Source: GWF2-33-9 sp964500435 (GTDB lineage Bacteria > Bacteroidota > Ignavibacteria > Kapaibacteriales > UBA2268). From it: a DNA stretch of 64,000 nucleotides. How positions within the stretch are numbered: the stretch's first letter is position 1; every line of letters begins with the position of its first letter. The stretch lies in contig CAZCNL010000007.1 in assembly GCA_964500435.1 (NCBI GenBank), forward strand, positions 80,991-144,990, given 5' to 3'. The translations under genes were made by a program, and so were the position numbers. Below, piece after piece: positions 18,249-28,064 of the stretch. Under the pieces are notes generated by a model that was not told where the DNA came from, did not search any database, and worked only from the letters and a program-made list of their open reading frames with translations.

Positions 18249-21200
18249 TTAATTAAATCGAATCATAAAACCAGCATAAATTGTTCGTGGTGCTGAATAA
18301 TTGCCCAAAAACGAAAGTGCTGTTTTAACATATTTCATATATGATTCGAACTTTTCAGCCTGTGTTACTACTCCATTTTTGTCAAAATCGGAATTTACAT
18401 TGTAATAGCGATTTCCAAATTTATCATATTGGTCTGACATAAATGTTTCAGGATTGTTATAGCTTGCTTCTTTATACCAAGGTGTAGAACTAAAATCACC
18501 TATTCTTCTATTTAACGTTACGCCATTATCAATCGGGTCACCAGTCGCAGAATAAACGGCTGTGGGTACTGTTCTATTAAATAAATTATAAATATCAACA
18601 AAAAATTCAATTGCTGTGTTGCCTAATGATTCGCCCACGATATCTTTCAAATAGAATAATTTTGAAATACGTGAACTTACAGTCCAAAATGATGGTTGAC
18701 GTTCAGCGTTATATTCACCCAGTAATTTACCATCTTTGTCAGTTTTTGTATATGGGAAACCGCTACGGTAGGAACCTGTGAAATTAATATTTGCATTTTG
18801 TAATATTTTCATTCCGAATATTGAAGGTCCTTCATCACGTCCCCAAATGAAGTTTACATATCCTTTCAAGGAATGTCTCAAGTCCCATGGTTGTGGATAA
18901 GTTGCTAATGGAAATGCAAATTTATCTGTATAAATATCTCTTGGTGCACTAAAGTTAGATTCTGGATTAGGTGCAGTTCCGTCTACTTTCGAATATGTAT
19001 AATTCAAAACAAGAAGTAAATGGTCGCCTGCCGGTTGTTTCCGCAATTCAAATTCAACGCCACGTGTATTTCCATACTCTGATGTGGAATATATATAAAA
19101 TGGAGTTGGGCTTGCTGGTATGTATGTTGCACCTAATTGGCTATATAAGTCATTGTAATAAGCAGTTACACCTAAAGCGAATACATCGTTAAATTGTTGA
19201 TTATATGCAACTTGATAAGCATTTGTTCTTTGTGCATCCAAATTTGGATTTCCGATTGGGCTTCCTCCACGTAAGATATCTTGTGCAAAATTGTCATACA
19301 TATATTGATATTGTGGAGTTTTGAAATATAAACCATAAGCAATAGATAAAATAGACCTATCTGTTATTGGATAAGCAATATTAATTCTTGGTGAAATTTG
19401 GTATTTCACTGATGCTTTTGTAAATCCTGTATCAGAAGTAATTGGTATGAAGGTATTTGATGCAACTCTGTAATCTTGATTTGGGTCAACAAGGTCTAAT
19501 CTCAAACCTGGACTAATTATTATTCCTTTATATGAAATTTGGTCTTGAATATAATAACCTAATTCTCTTGGTTCATTTGGTTTGCTTGTTTTATCCCAAA
19601 CTTTTTGATTTTCTGCATAAATATTGCCGCCAAATCTATCAGTGTAGATATCATAGAATGGATTTCCGTCGTACGGTGCTCCATTATAATGATATTCTAA
19701 TGTGTAAAGTCTTAATTGGAAACCAGTTTTAAAAATATGTGAAAATTCACCAGTGCTAAAAGCGTCAGTATAGTGCCCATCTGCTTGCCAATAAGAACCG
19801 TAGCGGAAGCTTACTCCGGTTGCTGTTCCGGAAGTTGCAAATATACCCGAAAGTCCATATGGATTATTAGTTCCACCACTATATCCTTGACCTTCATAAT
19901 ATCCTGTTAAAGGATTTCGTTTCGGAATATCACTGAGTAAATATCCATCAGATGTTTTACCTACACTTGAAAGTCCTGTAAACTCGTCAAGGATTTTATC
20001 ACCTACTACTCTTCCACCCGATACTGGCGCTTTGATTAATGAATCGCCATCGATTATGTATTGGTCGTGTGGTTCCAAAATCTTAAAGCCGGTGAAGAAA
20101 TCTGGTCCATTTGTATTTATTTGATGTGTTGTTTGGTCAATATCTCTTCTTCCTGTAATATCATTATTAGTATTTTTTGATAATGTAAATTCATAGAAGC
20201 TCGAAGAACTTAATGTATGATTGATTCTTGCAATAAAGTTATTAACGATTTGGTTACCAACTGGCAATTTAGCAAGATTTTCAGGTACTCCATTTGATTG
20301 ACCATTTAATATACCAGGATTTGTTGCATATAACCAAGACCAACTTCCAAATTCTGCGGAGGTTACGCCATATTGTGTTCCTAATATTAAACCAATATTG
20401 TCAGTTATTGCAAATCTCATTCTAAATGTTATATTTTTAACCCAAGTACCTTGATGGTCAATAAGTCCTAAATTATTTCCTGCTGGGTCATATATTTCGT
20501 AACTATTTCCACGATATTTTTCATTAAATAAATATGTTGATAAATAGAAAGTCGAATTTTTTAAGAAAGGTAATTGCATCGGTCCACCAATACCAAAATC
20601 TATGGTATTTTCTTGACCACCTTGTAATTTAGCACCTTCACCTGCTTGAACGGGAACAAATTTAGTATCTTGACGCACTAAATCAAGCCCAAATGCTTGC
20701 CTACCGTATAAAGCTGGAACGTCTGTTCTGTAACGTAATAAACCTTCGTACCTGTCTGTTCTTCCTGTTTTTACAACGTTATTTACAACGCCACCTTGTG
20801 CTTGTCCGTATTCTGCAGAAAAGCCACCAGTCAATACTTGAACTTCTTCTGTTCCGAAAGCTGAAACCATAGGATAATATCCTGTTCCACCAAAACCCAT
20901 TCCACCAGTAAATTGATTACCGACATCAAGTCCATCAACCCGGATTTGAGTTTCAGATGAGCGCATACCACGAATGTTGAAACCATCACCGGCATTTCTT
21001 ACGCCCGCACTTAATCCAACTATTGCTGTTACGCCTTCGGCAGAAGTTCCTGTTACTTCACTTCCACTATATGTGGTTTGTTTGCCGACAGCATCTTTCG
21101 AGACCATTGCTTTTCTGTCTGCAGTTACGGTGATTGTTTCACCCATAACGCTTTCATCTTGCAATACTATATTGATTTCTGTTGTTTCGTCGGCTGAAAT

Positions 21201-21473
21201 TCGTACTTTTTTTACAACTTCTTTTTTACCAACGGCACGAACCAATACATCGTAGCTTCCAGCAGTAATATTTACAACTGTAAATGAGCCGTCTTTATTT
21301 CTTACAGCTGCACCTAAAGTTGTACCTTGTACTCGAACTGTAGCACCGATTACAGGTTTTCCATCTTGATCTACTACTTTACCTTTCAATATCCCATAAA
21401 CACTGGCAAATGTTGATAAAGGTACAAGTAGTAAAATGATAATTAAACTTAAATTAAGTATCCGTCTTAACAT
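18249..21473 (-). CDS. TonB-dependent receptor with carboxypeptidase-regulatory-like domain
   Basis: A 22-strand outer-membrane receptor that imports or handles large ligands using TonB energy. After a signal peptide (ending STFASV) come a carboxypeptidase-regulatory-like domain (GKVVDQDGKPVIGATVRVQG), the plug (FNIRGMRSSETQIRVDGLDVG, then GGFSAEYGQAQGGVVN) and the barrel. At 1074 residues it is of normal size. A longer frame reaches 21512, but the ATG at 21473 has AGAGG eight bases upstream and begins exactly at the signal peptide, so I start there. It lies in the minus-strand string from the sigma factor to the PorV-like gene. The ligand is unknown. Confidence 0.93.
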   Translation of the reverse strand: MLRRILNLSLIIILLLVPLSTFASVYGILKGKVVDQDGKPVIGATVRVQGTTLGAAVRNKDGSFTVVNITAGSYDVLVRAVGKKEVVKKVRISADETTEINIVLQDESVMGETITVTADRKAMVSKDAVGKQTTYSGSEVTGTSAEGVTAIVGLSAGVRNAGDGFNIRGMRSSETQIRVDGLDVGNQFTGGMGFGGTGYYPMVSAFGTEEVQVLTGGFSAEYGQAQGGVVNNVVKTGRTDRYEGLLRYRTDVPALYGRQAFGLDLVRQDTKFVPVQAGEGAKLQGGQENTIDFGIGGPMQLPFLKNSTFYLSTYLFNEKYRGNSYEIYDPAGNNLGLIDHQGTWVKNITFRMRFAITDNIGLILGTQYGVTSAEFGSWSWLYATNPGILNGQSNGVPENLAKLPVGNQIVNNFIARINHTLSSSSFYEFTLSKNTNNDITGRRDIDQTTHQINTNGPDFFTGFKILEPHDQYIIDGDSLIKAPVSGGRVVGDKILDEFTGLSSVGKTSDGYLLSDIPKRNPLTGYYEGQGYSGGTNNPYGLSGIFATSGTATGVSFRYGSYWQADGHYTDAFSTGEFSHIFKTGFQLRLYTLEYHYNGAPYDGNPFYDIYTDRFGGNIYAENQKVWDKTSKPNEPRELGYYIQDQISYKGIIISPGLRLDLVDPNQDYRVASNTFIPITSDTGFTKASVKYQISPRINIAYPITDRSILSIAYGLYFKTPQYQYMYDNFAQDILRGGSPIGNPNLDAQRTNAYQVAYNQQFNDVFALGVTAYYNDLYSQLGATYIPASPTPFYIYSTSEYGNTRGVEFELRKQPAGDHLLLVLNYTYSKVDGTAPNPESNFSAPRDIYTDKFAFPLATYPQPWDLRHSLKGYVNFIWGRDEGPSIFGMKILQNANINFTGSYRSGFPYTKTDKDGKLLGEYNAERQPSFWTVSSRISKLFYLKDIVGESLGNTAIEFFVDIYNLFNRTVPTAVYSATGDPIDNGVTLNRRIGDFSSTPWYKEASYNNPETFMSDQYDKFGNRYYNVNSDFDKNGVVTQAEKFESYMKYVKTALSFLGNYSAPRTIYAGFMIRFN

Positions 21474-21527
21474 TTTAAGAACCTCTGTTTTATTCATAAA
21501 AATTAGAAACACTGTAAATTTATTAAA

Positions 21528-23480
21528 TTAACGTATTATGTTCAACACTTCAGTCATAGTTTTATTTGCATCTTTCAAAACAATGTAATATGTGCCATTT
21601 TGGAACTTTGCTGTATTAATATTAAATGAGTGCGTTCCTCCATTTACAAATCCATTATAAACATTACTTACAACATTTCCTAATAAATCAGTTACAAATA
21701 TTTGTAAATTACCATCACCTACGGTATTGAAATCTATTGTTGTATTATCGTTTGCGGGATTAGGAAATACTCTATTAAATTTTGTAATGTTGGATGTATT
21801 ATTATCCTCAACACTAACAACTGGATTGAAGTGACCAATTGCAACGTGTTGTTTTCTTAAATAACTTCTTGCCGCAGTAAAGTATGCCGAGCCTGATTCT
21901 TCACCAGGTAGAAGTATTGTATGTAACATTAGTATTGGAATATTTTGCAATGTATTCGGAATTATTTCTGGCATATGTGTATCACGTTCTAATATTGCAC
22001 TTTCAGTTATATTTACTGGTGCTGCCCAAGATGAAGAGCCTACGCTATAAGTAGAGATAAAAATATCGCTTGTAGTATAAGTGTAATGATCAGGATCTGT
22101 CCAATTTACTCCAACTAAATCAATATATTTCAAAACTATATTTTTTTCATCTAATGTTTTAGCTAATTCAACTTCGACATCAACACCACTTGCAACGCTT
22201 GCTCCTGTATCATCTAAATAATTAACCCAAAGACCATTTACATCTGCTATTTTTGTTACTGACCAATTCTTTGTTTCAGCTTCAAATTTAATAACTATTA
22301 TTTGGTGCATATTATATGCGTAATCTTTTGCAGCATTTGTTTCAAAGAAATATGTTGCAAAGTATACATCTCCATTTTTCAATACTGTGAAATCTTTTGA
22401 ATAATATCCCATTGAACAACTATCTGGATCCAAGCCAAGACTTGTTGCGTAATCCCTTAATAATTGTGGTGGCATAATTTCAAAATCGCTCCAAGTATCC
22501 CCATTATCTGTTGATGTTGAAAATCCAATTTTTACTGATTTGTGTTCTGGTGTAACAACAAAGTTGCCTGTAACTCCTAAATATAATACACCATCTTCTC
22601 TTTTCCTCAATCCAATTAATTCATTTGGACGATAAACAACAGAATCTACTGGATAAAATTTGCTACTTCTCCAAGCACTTGGTATATCTATTTTTGCTGG
22701 GTCTAATTCAATTGTTTTTCTGTATCCAATATTGCCATTATCAGTTAAGCTACCTCCAGCTGTTGGAGTTAATGCATCAACAGCAAATATGTATAAATTA
22801 CCATTACCAAGTGTACCAGATGTAACACCAGCATCCGAAACTCCCCAATCATATGATGTTCCATTTACAATTGCCTTATTATCGATAATATTTGCGGAAC
22901 CATCTTTTGTTGAGAAAAATCCAGTTAAATAACCATTCCAAGTTCCTGCAGCTTCGAAAACTAATGATGAAGTATAACCAAATGCAATTTCATTGTTATA
23001 TTTAAATGATGATAATGAAGGATAACGTGCTCCACCATATTGGTCTTGCAATTCGTTATAAAGTATATATGCATTTGGATCCCAAGTATTTCCCATATCT
23101 GATGACATTCTCAAAAAGATATTATTTTTTGTATTACTTGCATCTACACCAATTTCATCGGGATTAAACGAGCCTCTTTTTATCGTAGCTAAAATATCGA
23201 ATTCTGGGTCCCAAATAAATGGTGTTGTGCTTCTTGTATGGTACGAAAGAGAATTTGCTAATGAATCAAATACAAAAAATTCTACCGCTTGCAATTTGTT
23301 TTTTGAAACTTTTCCATAGAGTTTTTCGTAATTAAAATCTGAGTAACCAACACATTCTGGCATTTTTTCTAAAGATGTTTTTGCCAAAATTGGTTCGTAA
23401 TTTTTTGTGTGTGAATATGCACTTACGATTGCGAAGAGAAGTGCTATTACGGTTATTGAAATGTGTTTTAAATTAATCAT
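21528..23480 (-). CDS. Secreted protein with T9SS C-terminal sorting domain, sialidase/BNR-like
   Basis: A 650-residue exported protein. Signal peptide residues 1-23 end in SAYSH. The body has sialidase-like Asp-box elements (SSDMGNTWDPN near residue 128, STDNGDTWSDF near 325), suggesting a beta-propeller, but no catalytic sialidase residues can be assigned by eye. The last ~85 residues are a T9SS type-A sorting domain: FNRVFPNPANDNTTI, LQIFVTDLLGNVV, FQNGTYYIVLKD. Such cargo is anchored on the cell surface or released. Of two adjacent ATGs I prefer 23480, because AGAGG lies five bases before it and only two before the other. It is upstream of the TonB receptor. Confidence 0.86.
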   Translation of the reverse strand: MINLKHISITVIALLFAIVSAYSHTKNYEPILAKTSLEKMPECVGYSDFNYEKLYGKVSKNKLQAVEFFVFDSLANSLSYHTRSTTPFIWDPEFDILATIKRGSFNPDEIGVDASNTKNNIFLRMSSDMGNTWDPNAYILYNELQDQYGGARYPSLSSFKYNNEIAFGYTSSLVFEAAGTWNGYLTGFFSTKDGSANIIDNKAIVNGTSYDWGVSDAGVTSGTLGNGNLYIFAVDALTPTAGGSLTDNGNIGYRKTIELDPAKIDIPSAWRSSKFYPVDSVVYRPNELIGLRKREDGVLYLGVTGNFVVTPEHKSVKIGFSTSTDNGDTWSDFEIMPPQLLRDYATSLGLDPDSCSMGYYSKDFTVLKNGDVYFATYFFETNAAKDYAYNMHQIIVIKFEAETKNWSVTKIADVNGLWVNYLDDTGASVASGVDVEVELAKTLDEKNIVLKYIDLVGVNWTDPDHYTYTTSDIFISTYSVGSSSWAAPVNITESAILERDTHMPEIIPNTLQNIPILMLHTILLPGEESGSAYFTAARSYLRKQHVAIGHFNPVVSVEDNNTSNITKFNRVFPNPANDNTTIDFNTVGDGNLQIFVTDLLGNVVSNVYNGFVNGGTHSFNINTAKFQNGTYYIVLKDANKTMTEVLNIIR

Positions 23481-23584
23481 CATAACCTCTGATTTTTTAA
23501 TAAAAAAAATTTAATTTTTGTTTTTTCATTAATATAAACTTGTAAATTAATAAGATTTTTTAACAAAAAAAAATCTTTTTGCAA

Positions 23585-25036
23585 TTAAAATGCAAATCTT
23601 AGTCCATAAATTAGCGAAATTGTAGAATTTATATTATTTTTTGTAGTAGAATTCGTTCCACTTCCCGAGAATAATTTAGCATCACTTCCAAGTGTTAAAT
23701 CTATTGATTTTGTCAATTTATATTTTGCTAATATTTTCAATGAACTTAAAAATCCGTAATCACTTGCTCCGATGCTTATTCTCGATGATAAAATAAAGTT
23801 ATCAAAATTGAACATACTTCTTTCGTAATAAATTCCAGCCCAAAATAAATCTTTATTGGTCAAAGAAGTTCCTTCTACTCGTACTAACACATTGTTTTCA
23901 TCGAAATTCTCAATTTTAACCAAAGTTCCGCCTTCTATTCCTTTATTAATCATAATATATTTATCTTCGGACGTCACAAACTGCATATACCCTGTTTCCA
24001 AGCCCACTTTTGAATAATTATCAATTTCTGCTCCGACACTTTGCGTAAATGAATTAATTATTTGTTTTTTCTTTGTTACTCCAAAAGTAAATAAATCATA
24101 ACCAAAAAATGAGTTCAAATCAAGCAAGATATTCGAAGATACAATTGTATTTGAATGATATTTTGGAAATATTCGATTGGAAAAGGGGTTCGAATCAAAA
24201 TTCAAATTTGCGTTTTCTGATAAATCATTTAAATTATTATTTTTAAAATTATTTAGGCTTATATTGTTTAATGCTATGCTGGAATTATCTTTTTTGAAAT
24301 TAAACGAGTTTGAATTATTTTTGCCCAAATTTGTTTCAATTATTCGATTTTCTTTTCCAATGTCAGTTCCTTCATTTGTAACTTTATTAGCAGACAATTC
24401 TGTACTCGAACTTGTAAAATTATTATTTTCCAAGACTGAATTATTGGCAATATTCGATTTTGCCATTATTTGATGATTTGAATTGTCTATTTGATTATTA
24501 TTGCTATGATTCAAAGAAAGTGAGTTGTTTGCAATTGAGGAATTGGAATTATTTTCTTTAGATATTATTTTTTTTTCGTTAACTGATTTTTGAGATGAAT
24601 GAATAATATTTCCTGCTGTCAATTTTTCACTTCGTAAAATCAAAGGTTGGGTTTCGGAACCTTGATTTTTCATATTTCTTTCAATTAAAAAAGAGGGCGA
24701 TTTTATCTGGTACAAATTCAGTAAGATTCCGGAAATAATTAAGAAAGTAGCGACCAGTGAATATTGGAAATATATTTTTTTTCTTTTTTTCTTTTTTTCA
24801 GATAAATAATTATCTGCTTGCATTTTTTCTATAATTGTATTCCCTACAGAATCCAAAAATTCTTCAGGGAAATTGAAGTTTTCATTATCATTTTTCATTT
24901 CGAAATTTATATCAACAAAATTTTGAAAATCTTGTTGAAGTTCTTCGTCTTCATTTAAGATTTCTCTTAAAATTTTGTTGTCTTCAGGAGTAATTTCCCC
25001 GTCAAGATAATCAAATATTAACTTATGCTGTTTCAT
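23585..25036 (-). CDS. Putative anti-sigma factor fused to C-terminal outer-membrane beta-barrel
   Basis: A 483-residue protein overlapping the sigma-factor gene by 14 bases. Residues 1-80 are acidic and helical, starting with KLIFDYLDGEITPEDNK, like cytoplasmic anti-sigma domains that begin with a YLDGEL-type motif. KKKKRKK at 81-87 precedes a single membrane helix at ~89-109 (positive side inside). Residues ~110-300 are an Asn/Ser-rich, probably disordered linker. Residues ~300-483 show alternating strands and end in YGLRFAF, the terminal phenylalanine expected of an outer-membrane barrel. I infer that the inner-membrane anti-sigma part is tethered through the periplasm to a barrel. The zinc ligands of ZAS anti-sigma factors are absent. 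An alternative is a periplasmic, non-barrel C-domain. Confidence 0.72.
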   Translation of the reverse strand: MKQHKLIFDYLDGEITPEDNKILREILNEDEELQQDFQNFVDINFEMKNDNENFNFPEEFLDSVGNTIIEKMQADNYLSEKKKKRKKIYFQYSLVATFLIISGILLNLYQIKSPSFLIERNMKNQGSETQPLILRSEKLTAGNIIHSSQKSVNEKKIISKENNSNSSIANNSLSLNHSNNNQIDNSNHQIMAKSNIANNSVLENNNFTSSSTELSANKVTNEGTDIGKENRIIETNLGKNNSNSFNFKKDNSSIALNNISLNNFKNNNLNDLSENANLNFDSNPFSNRIFPKYHSNTIVSSNILLDLNSFFGYDLFTFGVTKKKQIINSFTQSVGAEIDNYSKVGLETGYMQFVTSEDKYIMINKGIEGGTLVKIENFDENNVLVRVEGTSLTNKDLFWAGIYYERSMFNFDNFILSSRISIGASDYGFLSSLKILAKYKLTKSIDLTLGSDAKLFSGSGTNSTTKNNINSTISLIYGLRFAF

Positions 25037-25586
25037 TTAATTCCTTCATAATCGGTTCAAGTAATTCTTTTAATCTAAGACGAGCTCTGAGAACACGAAC
25101 TTTTGCAAGTGATAAATCAATACCCAAAATTTCAGCAACATCTTTGTATGGCAATCCTTCCATATCTTTTAAAACTACTGCTTCTTGTAGCGATAAAGGT
25201 AATTTACTAATTTGTTCTGCAATGTGTTCTCTTAAACCAATTTTTAGATAATGCTTTGGATGAAATCCGTAGTCATTTTCACCAATAGATTGAGTATGCT
25301 TACGTTTGCGTATATAATTTATACAAGTATTATGGGCTATTGCATAAACCCAACTCCCGAAATTTGTTCCATTAAATGTTTGTCTTCGTTCGTATACTCG
25401 AATGAATGTTTCTTGGTAAGCATCTTGTGCACTTTCTTCATCATTCAAAATTCTAAAACAAAATCTATAAATTGGTTTGCTAAAAACGGAATATAACAAA
25501 GTAAATGCCTCGACACTGCCATTTTTGAATTCAATAACAGCATTTTCAATGTCCGCATTTGTGATATTTTTTTTGTTATTTTCCAT
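25023..25586 (-). CDS. ECF-type RNA polymerase sigma factor
   Basis: A 187-residue sigma-70 family regulator. Region 2 is seen at FCFRILNDEESAQDAYQETFIRVY and GSWVYAIAHNTCINYIRKRK; region 4 at LPLSLQEAVVLKDMEGLPYKDVAEILGIDLSLAKVRV. Its 3' end overlaps the putative anti-sigma gene, the common layout for a sigma/anti-sigma pair. A longer frame reaches 25616 (TTA-rich, no ribosome site); I take the ATG at 25586 because the conserved part starts shortly after, but the start is uncertain. It probably controls the downstream surface-protein genes and itself; no target promoter was identified. Confidence 0.93.
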   Translation of the reverse strand: MENNKKNITNADIENAVIEFKNGSVEAFTLLYSVFSKPIYRFCFRILNDEESAQDAYQETFIRVYERRQTFNGTNFGSWVYAIAHNTCINYIRKRKHTQSIGENDYGFHPKHYLKIGLREHIAEQISKLPLSLQEAVVLKDMEGLPYKDVAEILGIDLSLAKVRVLRARLRLKELLEPIMKELNETA

Positions 25587-25803
25587 TTTTAACATTTGTC
25601 TTAAATATAAATACAATTGAACGTATTAAAAAGTTACAAATGAATTTAATTTTTTGTGTTTTAGTGATTTATTTTTAATTTAATTCTTTATTTTAATTAA
25701 GATTACAAAATTACGAATTAATTTTTCAAGTATCTAACATTTTATTATAAAAGGAATTTTCATCCTTTTACTTTGATTAATTGTTCTTAAAATTTTCATA
25801 AAA

Positions 25804-25827
25804 AAAAGAGGTTATAAAACCCCTTTT
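25804..25827 (-). terminator. Terminator of the DEAD-box helicase gene
   Basis: A 10-base inverted repeat with one G-T pair (AAAAGAGGTT / AACCCCTTTT) and a 4-base loop, 15 bases past the helicase stop, followed on the minus strand by a run of seven T. A second small hairpin (AAAAGGA / TCCTTTT, 25749-25769) follows and may act as a back-up. Confidence 0.7.
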
Positions 25828-25841
25828 AAATTTCTCGCTTT

Positions 25842-27341
25842 TTACATTTTCTTACGTTTCTTTTTAGGAAAACTACTTGCTGAATTCGATTTTGAATGTA
25901 GAGAACTTGATTTATGTTTTTTATAAACATCATTTCTTGATTGCTTGTTATCTCTTGTATATGAATTTTTACGTGTTTTATTTCGGAAATTATCTTTTGG
26001 TGCTATTTGCACATTTTCTTCAATTATAATGTTGCTGTCGAAGCTGTCGTTTTTCTTATCAATTGTCATTTTTAGCAAAGCAGCGGCAACATCAATGGAA
26101 GAATAATAATCTCCTGTAATTTCTTCAACTAAAGCAATGAATTTCTTTAAATTTTCTTTTTCAATAATTTGGACTAACTGTTGGCTTAATTGGTTAAATC
26201 TTGTTGCATCCAAATCATCAATTGTCGGAATTTGATGGCGCACTAATTTAATATTGTTGATTCTTTCAATACTTTTCAATTTTTGAATTTGACGAGCGGT
26301 AACAAAAGAAAATGCGATACCAGTTTTACCTGCACGCCCAGTCCTTCCTATACGATGGATATAATCTTCTTCATCTTGTGGTAAATCGAAGTTGAATACT
26401 GCTTCAATATTATTGACATCTATTCCTCGTCCAGCTACATCAGTTGCAACGAGTACTTCAATAACTCCAGTTTTAAAGCCATTCATAATCTTTTCTCTTT
26501 GTCTTTGGTTCATATCGCCATGCAAGCCCTCTGCAAAATATCCTCTGGTCTTCAAATTTTCAACTAATGTGTCGACTCCGGACTTTGTATTGCAAAACAC
26601 AAGTGCTAATTTTATACTATGCAAATCTAACAAGCGTGCTAATGCTTCTGTTTTGCCCGATTCTTTGATTTCGAAATAGTATTGTTCGATTTTTGGTGTA
26701 TTTGATTGTTGATGAGTAACGTCAATTCGTACTGGATTTTTTTGATAAGTTTTCATTAATTTAATTATAGCCTCGGGTAAAGTTGCCGAAAACATAATTG
26801 TTTGCCGTTCTTCTGGTGTATCTCGCAAAATATATTCAATATCGTCACGGAAACCCATATCGAGCATTTCATCGGCTTCATCTAATACTACAAATCTAAC
26901 ATTGCTCAAATGTAAAGTACCTCTGCTTAAATGATCCATTACTCTACCAGGTGTACCGATAACAACTTGTGGATATTTTTTTAATGATTTGAATTGTCGG
27001 TCAATTTCTTGCCCTCCATAAATTGGTACAACAGAAAAAGATTCTTTTAATTTCGCAAGTTTTCGAAATTCATCCGTAACTTGAATTACAAGTTCTCGTG
27101 TTGGACACAAAACAATGGATTGCACATTTCTTGAATTAACATCGATTTTTTCGATTATTGGAATTGCAAAAGCTGCTGTTTTACCCGTCCCAGTTTGTGC
27201 ATGACCTATAACATCATTACCTTGTAATAAAATTGGTATTGATTCTGATTGAATCATTGAGGCTTCCTCGAAGCCCATATCTGCAATAGCTTGCAGTGTT
27301 GTGTCTGACAAACCAAATTTGTCAAATGTTTGTTTTTTCAT
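25842..27341 (-). CDS. DEAD-box ATP-dependent RNA helicase
   Basis: Unwinds RNA duplexes during ribosome assembly or mRNA turnover. The Q motif is near residues 8-35, Walker A AQTGTGKT at 48-55, DEAD at 154-157, SAT at 185-187, and HRIGRTGRAG near 330. Residues ~375-440 contain a region after the helicase core, and residues ~440-499 are a basic, Ser/Lys/Arg/Asn-rich tail ending KKKRKKM, likely for RNA binding; such tails are common in the CshA/RhlE/DeaD group. The gene is single, with a hairpin terminator downstream. A specific name (deaD, rhlE) is not assigned. Confidence 0.93.
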   Translation of the reverse strand: MKKQTFDKFGLSDTTLQAIADMGFEEASMIQSESIPILLQGNDVIGHAQTGTGKTAAFAIPIIEKIDVNSRNVQSIVLCPTRELVIQVTDEFRKLAKLKESFSVVPIYGGQEIDRQFKSLKKYPQVVIGTPGRVMDHLSRGTLHLSNVRFVVLDEADEMLDMGFRDDIEYILRDTPEERQTIMFSATLPEAIIKLMKTYQKNPVRIDVTHQQSNTPKIEQYYFEIKESGKTEALARLLDLHSIKLALVFCNTKSGVDTLVENLKTRGYFAEGLHGDMNQRQREKIMNGFKTGVIEVLVATDVAGRGIDVNNIEAVFNFDLPQDEEDYIHRIGRTGRAGKTGIAFSFVTARQIQKLKSIERINNIKLVRHQIPTIDDLDATRFNQLSQQLVQIIEKENLKKFIALVEEITGDYYSSIDVAAALLKMTIDKKNDSFDSNIIIEENVQIAPKDNFRNKTRKNSYTRDNKQSRNDVYKKHKSSSLHSKSNSASSFPKKKRKKM

Positions 27342-27517
27342 TAATTTTTCTTGGAAAAAAAGTTTACGCTTAATTATTAAGCAATTTAATATTTATCTAT
27401 TTAAATGTGAATTAATTCTATTTGTTAATTTTTGGAGATAGTAAATTTTATGTTTATTGGATTGAGGATTAAGTTAATGACTTAGATGTTTATATTTATT
27501 ATTATAAACAATAAAAT

Positions 27518-27555
27518 AAATCGAATTCATTAATTAAGTTTAATGAACTCGATTT
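27518..27555 (-). terminator. Terminator after rplI
   Basis: A 16-base inverted repeat with a single G-T mismatch (AAATCGAATTCATTAA at 27518-27533 and its partner at 27540-27555), 26 bases past the rplI stop, followed on the minus strand by ATTTATTGT. It probably ends the ribosomal-protein transcript. Confidence 0.6.
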
Positions 27556-27580
27556 ATAATAAAGTTCAAAGGAAATAGTT

Positions 27581-28033
27581 TTACGCTTCGTTCTCGTCAA
27601 TAACCCAAACTTTAATTGTTGTGAAGACTTCAGGATGGAATTTGATTTTTACATCATAAATCCCGAGAGTTTTGATTGGTTCATCCAACAAGATATTGCG
27701 TTTATCAATTTCAAAGTTTTCTTTGGCAAGCATTTCAGAAATTAGCTGATTTGTAACTGACCCATACAAATTTCCTTCTTCGCTGACTTTCATTGGAATT
27801 GAAAGTTGCAATTCTGAAATTGTAGCAGCAAGTTTTTCAGCATTTTCTTTTTCTTGAGCCATCTTTGAAAGTGTTTTGCGCTTTTCTATTTCAATCCTTT
27901 TTAAAGAAGAATCAGTAGCTAAATAAGCTAATTCTCTTGGGAATAAATAATTGCGTGCGTAACCATCTTTGACGTTAACAACATCACCAATCATCCCAAG
28001 ATTTTGTACATTTTTTCTTAAAATTATTTTCAT
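27581..28033 (-). CDS. rplI: 50S ribosomal protein L9
   Basis: Binds 23S rRNA near the L1 stalk base. The N-terminal domain is diagnostic: MKIILRKNVQNLG, then VVNVKDGYARNYLFPRELA, then the long connecting helix (residues ~45-80) and the C-terminal domain with EEGNLYGSVT. The length of 150 residues is typical. It is 31 bases downstream of rpsF. The usual rpsR gene does not lie between them. Confidence 0.97.
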   Translation of the reverse strand: MKIILRKNVQNLGMIGDVVNVKDGYARNYLFPRELAYLATDSSLKRIEIEKRKTLSKMAQEKENAEKLAATISELQLSIPMKVSEEGNLYGSVTNQLISEMLAKENFEIDKRNILLDEPIKTLGIYDVKIKFHPEVFTTIKVWVIDENEA

Positions 28034-28064
28034 TTTAACTCAAAATTTTTCTAGTAACAAAAAT

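Noticed and set aside
21474..21512. Longer TonB-receptor start at 21512
   Set aside because: The ATG at 21473 has AGAGG at good spacing and directly starts the signal peptide.
24177..24473. Plus-strand 98-residue frame inside the anti-sigma/barrel gene
   Set aside because: It is antisense to the Asn/Ser-rich linker; low-complexity DNA often leaves long opposite frames, and it has no family features.
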